Shown: in pieces, positions 1 through 9,094 of the stretch
Position numbering within the stretch: the stretch's first letter is position 1
How the letters are laid out: every line of letters starts with the position of its first letter
Assembly: GCF_030819275.1 (NCBI RefSeq)
Contig: NZ_JAUTBL010000001.1
Location: forward strand, 248,001 to 312,000
Length of the DNA: 64,000 nucleotides
Direction: 5' to 3'
Origin: Agrobacterium larrymoorei
GTDB taxonomy: Bacteria; Pseudomonadota; Alphaproteobacteria; Rhizobiales; Rhizobiaceae
Notes under the pieces: model-generated
Seen by the model: the letters and a program-made list of their open reading frames with translations, nothing else
Databases searched by the model: none
What the model was told of the DNA's origin: nothing
Translations under genes and position numbers: made by a program

Positions 1-42
1 ATTGCCTATGGGCTTGTCGATCCGCGCATCCGCACGGAGTAA
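1..42 (+). CDS. Peptide ABC transporter permease, C-terminal end only (DppB type)
   Basis: Thirteen codons and a TAA stop are in frame from the first base of the window. They read YGLVDPRIR near the end, which is the usual C-terminus of DppB/GsiC-type permeases, where a 'DPR.R' tail follows the last membrane helix. The gene enters from outside the window. It lies six bases before the next permease gene, the normal DppB-DppC order. Confidence 0.7.
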   Translation: MAYGLVDPRIRTE

Positions 43-48
43 GAGACG

Positions 49-897
49 ATGGCTGCCAAAACCTTGCGCGCCTCGCGCTTCAACAGTCTTGAATTCATCC
101 TTGGCGCAACGCTGACGCTGGTGATCTGCCTTGCCGTCGTCTTCTCTGACGTCCTCTTCCCCGGCGGCGCGGACAAGATCGACCTGATGGCCCGACTTGC
201 AAAGCCCTTCACAAATGCCGCTCATCCCTTCGGGACCGACCCGCTCGGCCGCGACGTCTTGGCACGCGTCGTTGCCGGTGGCAAGATTTCACTCCTCGTT
301 GGCTTCACCTCGGTGATCGGAGCGGTGATCTTCGGCGTCGCTGTGGGGCTGGTGGCCGGTTACTACCGCGGCTTCTGGGACATGCTGGTGATGCGCTTTG
401 CCGACATCCAGCTCGCCATGCCCTTCATCCTGCTGGCCATCACTTTCATCGCCATCGTCGGCGGTAGCCTGACGAACACCATCATCCTGCTGATCGTATC
501 GCAGTGGGTGCAGTATGCCCGTCTGGTGCGCGGTTCGGTGCTGACGCTGAGGGAGCGCGAGTTCATCCTGTCTGCCCGTGCCATCGGCGTGAAGGACTGG
601 CGCATCATCCTCCAGCACCTGCTACCAAACCTGATCGGTCCCGTCATCGTGCTGATGACGCTGAACATCGCCACCAACATCCTGCTCGAGAGCAGCCTGA
701 CCTTCCTCGGCCTCGGCGTCGATCCCACGATTCCCAGCTGGGGCGGTATGCTGGCGGATGGTCGTACTTATCTTCAGATCGCATGGTGGGTCAGCGTCTT
801 CCCAGGCCTGGCGATCCTTTTGACCGTTCTCGGTCTCAACCTTCTCGGCGACTGGCTGCGCGACAGCCTGGACCCAACCGGCAGAACCTCGAGGTAA
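49..897 (+). CDS. Peptide/nickel-type ABC transporter permease (DppC family)
   Basis: This 282-residue inner-membrane protein would be one half of the channel of an oligopeptide importer. It has an N-terminal helix (about residues 20-40), then the family hallmark GTDPLGRDVLARV (about 61-73), about five further hydrophobic segments, and the cytoplasmic EAA-like loop ending in 'HLLPNLIGPVIV', which contacts the ATPase. It ends with LLGDWLRDSLDP, typical of DppC. The length is normal. It follows the permease fragment by six bases and precedes an M14 carboxypeptidase by five, so transport and peptide trimming are probably one operon. Substrate cannot be read from the permease. Confidence 0.9.
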   Translation: MAAKTLRASRFNSLEFILGATLTLVICLAVVFSDVLFPGGADKIDLMARLAKPFTNAAHPFGTDPLGRDVLARVVAGGKISLLVGFTSVIGAVIFGVAVGLVAGYYRGFWDMLVMRFADIQLAMPFILLAITFIAIVGGSLTNTIILLIVSQWVQYARLVRGSVLTLREREFILSARAIGVKDWRIILQHLLPNLIGPVIVLMTLNIATNILLESSLTFLGLGVDPTIPSWGGMLADGRTYLQIAWWVSVFPGLAILLTVLGLNLLGDWLRDSLDPTGRTSR

Positions 898-902
898 ACG
901 CC

Positions 903-2636
903 ATGAACCAGCTTTTCCGCCAGACTTTCGCTCGAACGCTGGACACCTTGGTCGAGCAAGGAATTCCAGGCCAGCAACTGGAAGCCTGGACCTTCGACGA
1001 TCCTGCAAGCCGGCGGCGGGCAGAAAAGCGATTGCAGGAAAAGGGCGTGGATGCGCGGATCCGAAGCGCTTATAAGCCACTTCTCTTTGCTTTCCTGGAA
1101 GAGATCAGCCTGGAGGGTGTCGAGGCGATCGAAGTGCGCTATCCGGTCCATCCCAAAGCACCCGCCAACCGCTTCCGGCTGGAGGCCTATCCGCTCGCGG
1201 CTCTCGTAGGTGAAGCAAACATCAGCTTCATCGCCCGTGACGACGGTGACTTTCATTATGATCTCTCGCTGAAGCGCGGGGAGCGGATCGAAAGCGTGAT
1301 TGTCCTCGCGCCGAACCGCGTGCATACCGACATCGTTGGCGAAATCAATGTATCACCCACAGGCTGGGTGAAGCTTGGCGGGCAGCCGGGTGAGCGACTG
1401 GAAACGGATTACGAGAAGCTCTTCGAGGCGGGTATCAGAGCCGTCGCCGGTCATGCCTGGGGTGACCATGAACCCTATTTCGAAGAACTGAATATCCGTG
1501 TTACTCATCCCGCGCAGGATATCTCGTTGCCGGTCGGCGATGAGGTCGTGAGCCTTCGCGAAGCGCTCCATGAAGATTTCTATTTCTCCCTTCTCGAATT
1601 TTTCCAGAAAAAATCAGGCCGGCCCTTGGGTGATCGGGGGCTGAGACCGGGCCAGATCGTGCCGGAGATCGTCAAGAGCGACGGGGAAATTTCGGTCGTC
1701 ATCGAGACGCGAGCGCTCACGACAGGTTTCTCCGACGGGAATGAGCAGCCTATCGACACCGCCGGAGAACCAATCGCGGAAAGCCAGGTCAGAAAGCTTC
1801 TTACAGACATCGGCGGCGAGGCCTTCGAAGCACAATCGCGTTCCGGGCGCATCCTTTCCGCTCGCTATAACGCGGGCGACGATACCGCCGTGATGATCAG
1901 CGGCGGGCAACATCCGAACGAAACGACGGGCATTGTCGGCGCTCTTCGCGCAGCCCGTAAGCTTGCTCAGAGGAAGCAAGCCCACTTTACGATATCTCCG
2001 CTGGAGAACCCGGACGGCTATGCCGTGCACCAGCGACTTCGCCTCGACAATCCTCGCCATATGCATCATGCGGCCCGCTATACGGCGCTTGGCGATGATC
2101 TCGAATATCGCACTTCGGAGAACGCCGGCACGAACCTGTTCGAAAAGGAAATCCGATTCAAGGCCGAACAAAAGAGCAAGGCGAGGCTGCATGTGAACCT
2201 GCATGGCTATCCATCACACGAATGGACGAGACCGCTTTCCGGATATGTGCCGCGCAACTTCGCCATGTGGACGTTGCCAAAGGGCTTCTTTCTCATCATC
2301 CGCCATCACCCGGATTGGGAACTTCAAGCAGAAGCGTTGCTGGACAAGGTCACACGGCATCTCGGCGCGATCCCCGGGCTTCTCGATTACAACAACCGCC
2401 AGATCGCTCTCTATGAAATCCACGCGGGCGAGACAGGTTTTCGGATCATCAATGGCTTCCCCTGCCTCTCATCCGTCGATGATCGGCATACGGTTCCCAT
2501 GACCCTGATCACCGAGTATCCTGACGAAACGATCTATGGCGACGATTTCATCACCGGTCACACCGCGCAGATGGAGACGGTTCTCTCGGCCTACGACGCT
2601 TGGCAAGAGATTATGCGTGAGGCCGCGTCTGCCTGA
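903..2636 (+). CDS. M14-family zinc carboxypeptidase-like protein
   Basis: The 577-residue protein has an unrecognised N-terminal half (about 1-320) and a C-terminal M14 peptidase domain. The zinc motif HPNE gives His337 and Glu340, and a third ligand candidate is His434 in 'NLHGYPSHEW'. No signal peptide is visible, so it probably acts in the cytoplasm on imported peptides or amino-acyl conjugates. The open frame extends far upstream, inside the permease gene, but the ATG at 903 sits five bases after the permease stop and begins the protein-like sequence. That spacing fits co-translation with the importer. Exact substrate unknown. Domain call is firm, physiological role inferred. Confidence 0.75.
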   Translation: MNQLFRQTFARTLDTLVEQGIPGQQLEAWTFDDPASRRRAEKRLQEKGVDARIRSAYKPLLFAFLEEISLEGVEAIEVRYPVHPKAPANRFRLEAYPLAALVGEANISFIARDDGDFHYDLSLKRGERIESVIVLAPNRVHTDIVGEINVSPTGWVKLGGQPGERLETDYEKLFEAGIRAVAGHAWGDHEPYFEELNIRVTHPAQDISLPVGDEVVSLREALHEDFYFSLLEFFQKKSGRPLGDRGLRPGQIVPEIVKSDGEISVVIETRALTTGFSDGNEQPIDTAGEPIAESQVRKLLTDIGGEAFEAQSRSGRILSARYNAGDDTAVMISGGQHPNETTGIVGALRAARKLAQRKQAHFTISPLENPDGYAVHQRLRLDNPRHMHHAARYTALGDDLEYRTSENAGTNLFEKEIRFKAEQKSKARLHVNLHGYPSHEWTRPLSGYVPRNFAMWTLPKGFFLIIRHHPDWELQAEALLDKVTRHLGAIPGLLDYNNRQIALYEIHAGETGFRIINGFPCLSSVDDRHTVPMTLITEYPDETIYGDDFITGHTAQMETVLSAYDAWQEIMREAASA

Positions 2637-2656
2637 CCCACGCGTGCGCGCCTTCC

Positions 2657-4282
2657 TCAAAGCGCGCCACTGAAAGCATCGATGAGAGTCTGACGGAGGT
2701 CGCTCATTGGTTGCTCCGGCGTCGTATTGGCGGGCATCATCCCGCCAACAAACCCCTTGGCCTCAAAGTGGCCGACGAGATCAGCATCGTCGCTGACGAT
2801 ATGCACGGGCACGGCGCGGGACGCGCCCTGCCCCGTAATGATGGGCGCGGGCTGATGATCGCCGAGGATGACGTAGACCACGCCGCGATGATGCCTTTCC
2901 ATGAACTCCCCAAGCGTCGCCAACGAATAATCGATCGTCTGTATGTATTGGCGACGCACCCGCTCGGGGTCAGCCCAGACGACGGAGGGCGGGTCGCCAC
3001 TGACAGCCTGATCGTTGAAGGCAGAGCCATCGCCGACCTTGTCCCAATCGATGAGCTTCGGCACGGGCGTCCAGGGCGCGTGGCTGGAAATGAGTGCAAT
3101 CTCCGCCATCACATTCTGCCCCCGCTCGCGCGCAGGTTCGAGCGCCAAACGATCGAAAGCGGACATGGTGTACTGATCCGGCATCGTCACCCAGTTGAAG
3201 GGCTTACCACGATATTGAAGGCCGGATGCCGACAGGATCTGGTCATAGCCAAAATAATCCGCTTCCGGCCACGCCATGGTGATGGCTGGCATGACAGCTA
3301 CACTGTGCCACCCGGCCTGAGCAAACAGCCGGTTCAAGCTCGGTTGGCGGCTGATCATCAGGCGATCGTAGCGTGCCTGACTGTCGACCCACAGTCCTGA
3401 CAGCAAGGTGCCGTGGGCAAGCCAGCTCAGGCCACCAACCGTTGGGGACGTAACCCAGCCACTGGCTGCGTGTAAGCCTGCCGCTCCGATCTCACCATTG
3501 ATGGCGCTGAGCCGCGGCACTGTAACGTCGGCGTATCGGGGATCTTCGATTGCAGACCGTCCATAGGATTCAACGAAGATCAGAATGACGTCCTTGCCTT
3601 TGACGCTTTGAAAAAGATCATGCCCATCTATGGGACCAAGCCCTGCGACCAACTCCTTTTCGAAAGCTCGCATGTCCTCTGCGGAGCGGATGACCAAACT
3701 CAGCCTATTCGACAAGTAGCCGGGCGTGCGAAAATCCACCCAAAGCAAGCCCAGCCACATCAGCCCTGCCCCAATGACAAAGATTGCCGCGAAAAGCGCT
3801 GTCAGAATGCGCCGCGTCGACCCGACAGCCTTCCCCATCCACGTCAGTGACCTCAGGAAGACGCTTGCCACAAGGACGAAGATCAGAACTCCTCCGACCA
3901 AGGCTGCGAGCGCTGCCGGTGTGCCGATCGTACCGGAAATCAGGTTCCAGCCATCCTTTAGCATCTTGATATCGAGATAGGGGTTGAACGGGCGCTGGAA
4001 GGCAGACTGCACGCCAATATCCGCGAGCTTCAGGAAAAGCACGAGGAAGACGACAAAGCCGCACACGAAAATCACGATGCGCCTTAGCCAACCCCTCGTC
4101 AAAAGCGTGAGAAGGCCGATGAGAGACCACTCCAACGGGAGTCTCTCGAACGCTCCCATCCCGAGTGCATCGGGATGATCAGGCAGGTTGAAAGCGAGCA
4201 GTGCAGCAGACGAGAAAAGCAATGCACCAATCACGGCTTTCAAGTTAATGTGTTTGCGGCTGGACCCTATTTTCCCGTTCAC
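2657..4282 (-). CDS. LTA-synthase/sulfatase-like membrane phosphatase or phosphotransferase
   Basis: The 541-residue protein starts at a GTG with GGAGAG about 11 bases upstream. Four or five membrane helices fill roughly residues 15-180, followed by a periplasmic alkaline-phosphatase-superfamily domain. Visible motifs are 'ILIFVESYG', 'TSPTVGGLSW' (candidate nucleophile Thr/Ser), 'SSHAPW' and 'LGDHQP' (metal ligands). This architecture is shared by lipoteichoic-acid synthase, cyclic-glucan phosphoglycerol transferase and phosphoethanolamine transferases. Its start lies only 30 bases from the divergent UPF0104-type gene. In context it could transfer or remove a head group on an envelope product of the neighbouring cluster. 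That role is inferred. Confidence 0.7.
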   Translation of the reverse strand: MNGKIGSSRKHINLKAVIGALLFSSAALLAFNLPDHPDALGMGAFERLPLEWSLIGLLTLLTRGWLRRIVIFVCGFVVFLVLFLKLADIGVQSAFQRPFNPYLDIKMLKDGWNLISGTIGTPAALAALVGGVLIFVLVASVFLRSLTWMGKAVGSTRRILTALFAAIFVIGAGLMWLGLLWVDFRTPGYLSNRLSLVIRSAEDMRAFEKELVAGLGPIDGHDLFQSVKGKDVILIFVESYGRSAIEDPRYADVTVPRLSAINGEIGAAGLHAASGWVTSPTVGGLSWLAHGTLLSGLWVDSQARYDRLMISRQPSLNRLFAQAGWHSVAVMPAITMAWPEADYFGYDQILSASGLQYRGKPFNWVTMPDQYTMSAFDRLALEPARERGQNVMAEIALISSHAPWTPVPKLIDWDKVGDGSAFNDQAVSGDPPSVVWADPERVRRQYIQTIDYSLATLGEFMERHHRGVVYVILGDHQPAPIITGQGASRAVPVHIVSDDADLVGHFEAKGFVGGMMPANTTPEQPMSDLRQTLIDAFSGAL

Positions 4283-4312
4283 TTCAATCCACTCTCCAGG
4301 CAGTGCGTATCA

Positions 4313-5269
4313 ATGAGCTGGACAAGCAGCCGAATGCAAAGGTCTTCCCGCTTGAACAAACTGCGAATTGTCGTCTCTTTTATCACCCTTGCATTTCTGA
4401 TTGCGATCATTCTTCGAACAGATGTGAGCGCTCTCGGACAATCGCTCTCCCGAACCTCGTGGGTTGTTGTCGCAATCTGTCTTGCGCTGGTCCAAGTGCA
4501 AGTCGTCCTCTCTGCGCTTCGCTGGCGTTTCACCTCCCGTCGTCTCGGCCAGGACATCGCTCCTCTTAAAGCAATACGCGAATATTATGTCGCAAGCTTC
4601 CTGAACCAGACCCTTCCGGGCGGCGTGGGTGGAGATGCAATCAGGGCGTGGCGAATGCGAGGTAACGAACCCGGCGGCTGGCGCCAGCCTGCGAAGGCAG
4701 TGATCTTCGAGAGACTGTCTGGGCAGATTGCCTTTTTTATTCTTGCGATCGTCGGGATCATCGTCTGGCCGTTGGTGACCACGACGGATTTCGGACACCA
4801 GCTGCGGCACTATCTCCTGTTTGCTGGCGCGCTCCTTTTGGTCGCAGCGTTCGCTCTTTCTCAGGCGAAGCCCAAATGGGCGGCAGAGAGCGCATTGCGT
4901 GAAGGCCTCGCCGAGGTGTTTGTGCGAAGAGGAGCATGGGTCGTCCAGTCCATCACAAGCATGAGCGTGCTGATGACCTATGTGATCATATTCTTCATCG
5001 CGGCTGACGCGACAGGCTCGCACCTGCCCTGGGTCGCCTGTTTGACGATCATTCCTTTCTGTCTCGTGGCGATGCTCATTCCAACAGGCTTTGGCGGCTG
5101 GGGCACGCGTGAGGCTGCGGCAATGGCGCTCTGGCCGTTGTTGGGAGCGGCACCGGTCGATGGACTGGCGGCGAGCATCACTTACGGGTGGCTGTCGCTC
5201 CTGGGCACCGCGCCCGGCGCGATCTTCCTTGCCGCCAGCGCCTTGAAGAGACGACCGAGCCACGCCTGA
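4313..5269 (+). CDS. UPF0104/lysylphosphatidylglycerol-synthase-TM-like membrane protein
   Basis: The 318-residue protein has about eight hydrophobic segments. The conserved loop 'NQTLPGGVGGDAIRAWR' (about residue 100) and the later 'PTGFGGWGTREAA' are hallmarks of the integral-membrane domain seen in MprF/AglD-type flippases and UPF0104 proteins. The open frame runs 46 codons further upstream, but that part overlaps the divergent gene and has no membrane character. ATG 4313 was chosen, ATG 4334 is possible. It converges on the FkbM methyltransferase gene eight bases away. A role in moving a lipid-linked product across the membrane is plausible but unproven. Confidence 0.7.
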   Translation: MSWTSSRMQRSSRLNKLRIVVSFITLAFLIAIILRTDVSALGQSLSRTSWVVVAICLALVQVQVVLSALRWRFTSRRLGQDIAPLKAIREYYVASFLNQTLPGGVGGDAIRAWRMRGNEPGGWRQPAKAVIFERLSGQIAFFILAIVGIIVWPLVTTTDFGHQLRHYLLFAGALLLVAAFALSQAKPKWAAESALREGLAEVFVRRGAWVVQSITSMSVLMTYVIIFFIAADATGSHLPWVACLTIIPFCLVAMLIPTGFGGWGTREAAAMALWPLLGAAPVDGLAASITYGWLSLLGTAPGAIFLAASALKRRPSHA

Positions 5270-5277
5270 GCGCTGCC

Positions 5278-6033
5278 TCACCGACGATCAATCCGCGCAT
5301 AGACGTCGCCCGATTTGGCATCGGCTGGCATGGCAGCGAGTTCCATCAGCATCTGGCTTCCCGTTTTCCACCCTTGCGAAACGAAGCGATGGGTTTCACC
5401 TTCGACGCGACTGAAGCGGTAGTCGCCGATCGAGACAAGCTTCGCGATCGCTTCATGGGCAACAGACGGCATGGCCGGGATATACTCGAATGCGATGAGG
5501 TCAATCGGCTGGCTCAAGCCTGAGAGGACCGATGCTTCAGCGCCCTCCACATCGATCTTGACGAAGGCCGGCACCCCGTATTTTTCGATGAGATCATCCA
5601 GGCGCAGCATAGGGACAGTGACCTTCTTGTCCCATTCGACGTGAGAGAATCCGGCATTCTGCTTGACCGCTTCAACAAAGCTGGACGAAACGCTGGTAAC
5701 CGTTGGGTGGCGGCTGGAGATCAGCAGGTCCACACTTTCCTGAGATGCACCGACAGCGACCCTTTCGAACCCCTCAAGCTCTTTGCCAAGATGCTTTTCG
5801 ATGAAATCTGCGAAGAGCGGCTGAGGCTCGATTGCAACGACCCTCGCTCCGATCTCGATCAGTGTTCGGCTGCGGCTTCCCACATGAGCGCCGATGTCGA
5901 AGACGAGTTGTCCAGGGGAAACAAGGGAACGGTAGAAGCGCTTCAAGCCGAGACGTCTCCACGGCTGACCGTAATAGACGATGAGAGAGCGAATGAGACC
6001 GAGCGATGACGATAGCCTGCCCGCCACCGTCAT
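5278..6033 (-). CDS. FkbM-family SAM-dependent methyltransferase
   Basis: The 251-residue protein has the SAM-binding motif 'VFDIGAHVGSRSRTL' (about 46-60) followed by 'VVAIEPQP', and the FkbM feature 'VPAFVKIDVEGAEASVLSGL' around residue 160. FkbM enzymes methylate hydroxyl groups of polyketides, sugars and lipids. ATG 6033 was chosen because ATGA overlaps the stop of the upstream CDP-alcohol phosphotransferase gene, a translational-coupling arrangement. A longer upstream frame is only a shadow of that gene. Order ribA-like, CDP-alcohol transferase, fkbM suggests one transcript read leftward. Acceptor substrate unknown. Confidence 0.8.
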   Translation of the reverse strand: MTVAGRLSSSLGLIRSLIVYYGQPWRRLGLKRFYRSLVSPGQLVFDIGAHVGSRSRTLIEIGARVVAIEPQPLFADFIEKHLGKELEGFERVAVGASQESVDLLISSRHPTVTSVSSSFVEAVKQNAGFSHVEWDKKVTVPMLRLDDLIEKYGVPAFVKIDVEGAEASVLSGLSQPIDLIAFEYIPAMPSVAHEAIAKLVSIGDYRFSRVEGETHRFVSQGWKTGSQMLMELAAMPADAKSGDVYARIDRR

Positions 6034-6794
6034 GCGCCCACCCGCTTGCGCACGAGATACACAATGTCTGCAGCAAATGAGTAGACAAGCATCAAAAGCG
6101 CGGCCGCAGCCAGATAGTCTGAAACTGGAGCCACGACAGCAGGCACGAGGATGAGGCACAGCGCCGACACCTGCACGACGCAGACGAACTTGCGTCTCAT
6201 GGACGGCGGGAGATCGGCCGCGAGGGCCGGAAGAAGCCAGCCAGCCGCCACAAAGACATAACGCATCAGCCCGATCAGCAGCACCCAAGCACCAGCCTTG
6301 TCCAGAAGAGCGGCTGCGACCGAAAGGATCAGGATCAGGAAGGCATCGACTTCCATATCGAAGCGCGCACCAAGCTCAGATTCTTGGCGATACCGCCGTG
6401 CGAGATAGCCATCGATCCCGTCAAGCATCAACGCCACCACAACGACGCCGACGAGAATCCATAAGACCGTGTCGGCTTGCTGCAGGCTTTCGAAACACAG
6501 CACCGTTGCCGCCGTCAAACTCACGAGCGACGCCCGAAAGGCCGTCACCATATTGGCGTAGCCGAATTGCCGATACGGGTATTGCGGAAGCATATAGAGC
6601 ACAAAGGCAAAGATGGTCGAAAGGGAAAGCGTTGCCGCTACGACAAAATCCCAACCCAGCGACATTTCCACGCGCACCAAGACGGCGACGGCAATGGTGC
6701 CGAACAATAGGCAGGCAAGATTTACCAGCGTATTTTGCAGGAGAGGCCTTCGGTCTTTCAATGTCGCCAGCGACTCGCCGTGGATCAGTGCCAT
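6030..6794 (-). CDS. CDP-alcohol phosphatidyltransferase family membrane protein
   Basis: The 254-residue integral membrane protein has about six helices. The catalytic signature of the family (DGxxARx8Gx3Dx3D) is present at about residues 126-148, beginning 'DGYLARRYR' and ending 'DMEVD', with all four acidic residues. Such enzymes move a phospho-alcohol from a CDP carrier to an alcohol acceptor in the membrane. ATG 6794 is preceded by GGAGGAG at ideal spacing. The gene follows the GTP cyclohydrolase gene by 24 bases and overlaps fkbM by four. It may attach a phospho-alcohol group to the cluster product or make a special phospholipid. The true substrates are not evident. Confidence 0.85.
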   Translation of the reverse strand: MALIHGESLATLKDRRPLLQNTLVNLACLLFGTIAVAVLVRVEMSLGWDFVVAATLSLSTIFAFVLYMLPQYPYRQFGYANMVTAFRASLVSLTAATVLCFESLQQADTVLWILVGVVVVALMLDGIDGYLARRYRQESELGARFDMEVDAFLILILSVAAALLDKAGAWVLLIGLMRYVFVAAGWLLPALAADLPPSMRRKFVCVVQVSALCLILVPAVVAPVSDYLAAAALLMLVYSFAADIVYLVRKRVGA

Positions 6795-6818
6795 TTGTCT
6801 CCTCCCGGGATCCTAGGC

Positions 6819-7925
6819 TTACTCGGCTGCGACCAGCGTTTCAAGGTCCATCAGATGCCCGGCCCGAACGGTCTTGGTGCGAAGGTAGTTCTGGTTCTCG
6901 GCGGTCACGGTGCCCGTGACGGGCGCGCGCGCTTCCACCTCGATACCCCCGGCACGAAGACCTTTGATCTTGGTTGGATTGTTCGTATAGACGGCCACTC
7001 TCGTAATGTTCATATGGCCAAGCATGGCGACAGCGGCCTCATAGCGGCGGTGGTCCTCGAAGAGGCCAAGCTCGGCATCGGCATCGATCGTATCGAGGCC
7101 GAGATGCTGGTAGCCATAGGCACGCATCTTCGCGCCGATGCCGGTGCCGCGACCCTCCTGGTCGAGGTAGAGCAGCACGCCACCCCCGGCCTGCTTCAAC
7201 AGCGCCAGACCGTTGCGCAACTGATCGCCACAGTCGCATTTCAGCGAGTTGCAAAGGTCACCCGTGATGCAGGACGAATGAATGCGGATCGGCACCGTCC
7301 GCGACACATCCGGATTGCCGACGACAATCGCAACCTGATCTTTTTGCGCAAGTCCTCCGCGGAACACGACGAATTCGGAATCGCCGAGATCCTTAAGCGG
7401 GACGCGGGTTCTCACCACCTTTTCGAAACGCTGGAGCGCCATTTTAGTATTCAGCAGGCGGGACGCAGAGAGCTCGCAGCATCCGGAAAAACGCTCCGGC
7501 GACGAAGAAACATCGGCCATGACCATGGCAGGTAGGAGCAGCGCCACGCGCGCCAGCTCTGCCGTCTGCGATGCCAGTTCGTCGGCCTTGGTCCATTTTT
7601 GCGGACGCTCTGCACCCAGAACGTAGGATAGCCGCGAAGCGTCTTCGAAGCTGACACCTGAAAGGGGCGTGAGCACGTCTCCATGACCGAGAATGCCCAG
7701 ACGTGTTGCACGTGGCGCGGTCAAGAGCAGAGAATGGCTGTTCGCAGTTGCCATTGCGAACTGGTCGTAAATCGAAGGTGCAACGGCATCCAGCGCGAGG
7801 ACTGCCAGGTGCCGCTCGTTCGAGGAGAAGAGGATGGGGCGACCGTAGCGAAGTTCCGAAACGGCGCGCTCGACTTCAATCTCAGGGGTGGAAAACTCAA
7901 AGGCAGCGTGGGCGGCAGACGACAT
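6819..7925 (-). CDS. GTP cyclohydrolase II with a degenerate RibB-like N-terminal domain
   Basis: The 368-residue protein carries a complete GTP cyclohydrolase II domain in its C-terminal half: zinc ligands Cys219, Cys230 and Cys232 in 'CITGDLC..LKCDCG', 'DQEGRGTGIGAKMRAYGYQ', and 'YTNNPTKIKGL'. This reaction opens the imidazole ring of GTP to give the first riboflavin/pyrimidine intermediate. The N-terminal 150 residues begin like DHBP synthase ('AVSELRYGRPILF') but lack its acidic DDExRExEGD-type active site. ATG 7925 has AGGGAGAG upstream. The upstream frame to 8120 overlaps the divergent gene and was rejected. As a non-housekeeping paralog beside pterin-like genes it probably serves a special product rather than riboflavin. 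Confidence 0.85.
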   Translation of the reverse strand: MSSAAHAAFEFSTPEIEVERAVSELRYGRPILFSSNERHLAVLALDAVAPSIYDQFAMATANSHSLLLTAPRATRLGILGHGDVLTPLSGVSFEDASRLSYVLGAERPQKWTKADELASQTAELARVALLLPAMVMADVSSSPERFSGCCELSASRLLNTKMALQRFEKVVRTRVPLKDLGDSEFVVFRGGLAQKDQVAIVVGNPDVSRTVPIRIHSSCITGDLCNSLKCDCGDQLRNGLALLKQAGGGVLLYLDQEGRGTGIGAKMRAYGYQHLGLDTIDADAELGLFEDHRRYEAAVAMLGHMNITRVAVYTNNPTKIKGLRAGGIEVEARAPVTGTVTAENQNYLRTKTVRAGHLMDLETLVAAE

Positions 7926-8034
7926 GTGACATACTCTCCCTAGACGTTTTTGCTCTCTACGGAGAAGATCATGGTTGGATTTCTCGCAGACACGGAATTT
8001 ATTTTGGTAATCCGCACGGAACAAAACGCGCGTC

Positions 8035-9081
8035 TTGGCAATACGCTCCATTGAAATCGCATTTATCAGGATCACCCTTTTGGCACCAGCGTCGGCCGAA
8101 CCTTCGAATAGCAGAAACATAATTTGCCGGGCGCTGTGGATCGAGACAGCGAACCGTTGCGCCTTAAGGCAAGAGAACCTCGAGACGGTTCAGGCAGACC
8201 AAGTTCTGGTTCGCACGCTCTTTAGCGGGATCAGCCGTGGCACTGAGTCTCTCGTGCTGGCGGGCAAAGTACCGCCGAGCGAGTACGACAGAATGCGCGG
8301 TCCCCACATGGAAGGCAATTTCTCCTTTCCCGTAAAGTACGGCTATTCCACAGTCGGGAAGATTGAAGATGGCCCCAACGATTTGATCGGCAGGACGGCG
8401 TTCTGCCTTCATCCGCACCAGGATCGTTTCGTCACCACCCGCGACATGGTCGCGTTACTGCCAGAAGATCTCCCACCGGAGCGAGGCGTTCTCGCGGCAA
8501 ATATGGAAACGGCACTCAACATCGTTTGGGATGCCATAGTCCAGCCGGGCGACCGCGTCGCTGTTTTCGGCGCCGGCGTCGTTGGCACTTTGATCGCCAG
8601 TCTTTCCCGCCGGATTGCAGGCACCGAGACGGTATTGGTCGACACCAACACCGATCGCCGCGCGCATGTGGAGGCCATGGGTATCTCCTTTGCAGAGGCG
8701 GGTACGCTCAATGGCGAGTTTGACGTGTTGATCAACGCCTCGGCGGCGGGCGCCGCACTTTCCGAGGCCATCGAACACGCTGGCACCGAGGCGCGCATCA
8801 TCGAGGCAAGCTGGTATGGCGACAAGAACGTATCCATTCCGCTCGGCGGCGCCTTCCATTCCAAGCGCCTGCAACTCCTAAGTTCGCAGGTCGGTGCCGT
8901 TCCTGCCTCGCGGCGAGCGCGCTGGAGCTTCGGCAGACGTATGGCGAAAGCCTTGGAACTGTTGGAGGACGAGAGCCTCGATCACCTGATTTCCGGCGAC
9001 ACGGCCTTTGCTGATCTGGCCGACGATTACCCCCGTATCCTTTCATCGCAGACGACGCTCTGCCACCGCATCCGCTACTAA
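8035..9081 (+). CDS. Zinc-binding alcohol-dehydrogenase-like (MDR) oxidoreductase, start uncertain
   Basis: The 348-residue frame encodes a medium-chain dehydrogenase/reductase of the bacteriochlorophyllide-dehydrogenase-like group. It has 'VLVRTLFSGISRGTESLVL', the Rossmann motif 'VAVFGAGVVGTLIAS' (about 178-192) and 'ALWIE' near the start of the conserved region. The classical structural zinc cysteines are not obvious. The first frame codon is a TTG without a good ribosome site. Conserved sequence only begins near 8125, where the in-frame codons are ATA, ATT and later CTG. It diverges from the ribA-like gene and heads a rightward operon (MDR, PTPS-like, glycosyltransferase, methyltransferase). 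Its redox step in the pathway is unknown. Confidence 0.75.
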   Translation: MAIRSIEIAFIRITLLAPASAEPSNSRNIICRALWIETANRCALRQENLETVQADQVLVRTLFSGISRGTESLVLAGKVPPSEYDRMRGPHMEGNFSFPVKYGYSTVGKIEDGPNDLIGRTAFCLHPHQDRFVTTRDMVALLPEDLPPERGVLAANMETALNIVWDAIVQPGDRVAVFGAGVVGTLIASLSRRIAGTETVLVDTNTDRRAHVEAMGISFAEAGTLNGEFDVLINASAAGAALSEAIEHAGTEARIIEASWYGDKNVSIPLGGAFHSKRLQLLSSQVGAVPASRRARWSFGRRMAKALELLEDESLDHLISGDTAFADLADDYPRILSSQTTLCHRIRY

Positions 9082-9094
9082 CGAAAGAGAGACC

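Noticed and set aside
504..902. Upstream extension of the M14 peptidase frame by 133 codons
   Set aside because: It lies inside the DppC-type permease gene and has no hydrophobic or domain pattern. The ATG at 903 is five bases after the permease stop.
4310..5281. A long open frame (323 codons) opposite the UPF0104-like gene
   Set aside because: It is rich in Arg, Cys and His with no protein pattern and mirrors the membrane protein on the other strand. GC-rich DNA gives many such shadow frames.
5281..6288. Longer start for the FkbM protein
   Set aside because: The extra 85 residues lie within the CDP-alcohol transferase gene. The ATGA overlap at 6033 gives a normal start.
7926..8034. Possible FMN riboswitch near the ribA-like gene
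   Set aside because: No conserved RFN core was seen in the short divergent region.
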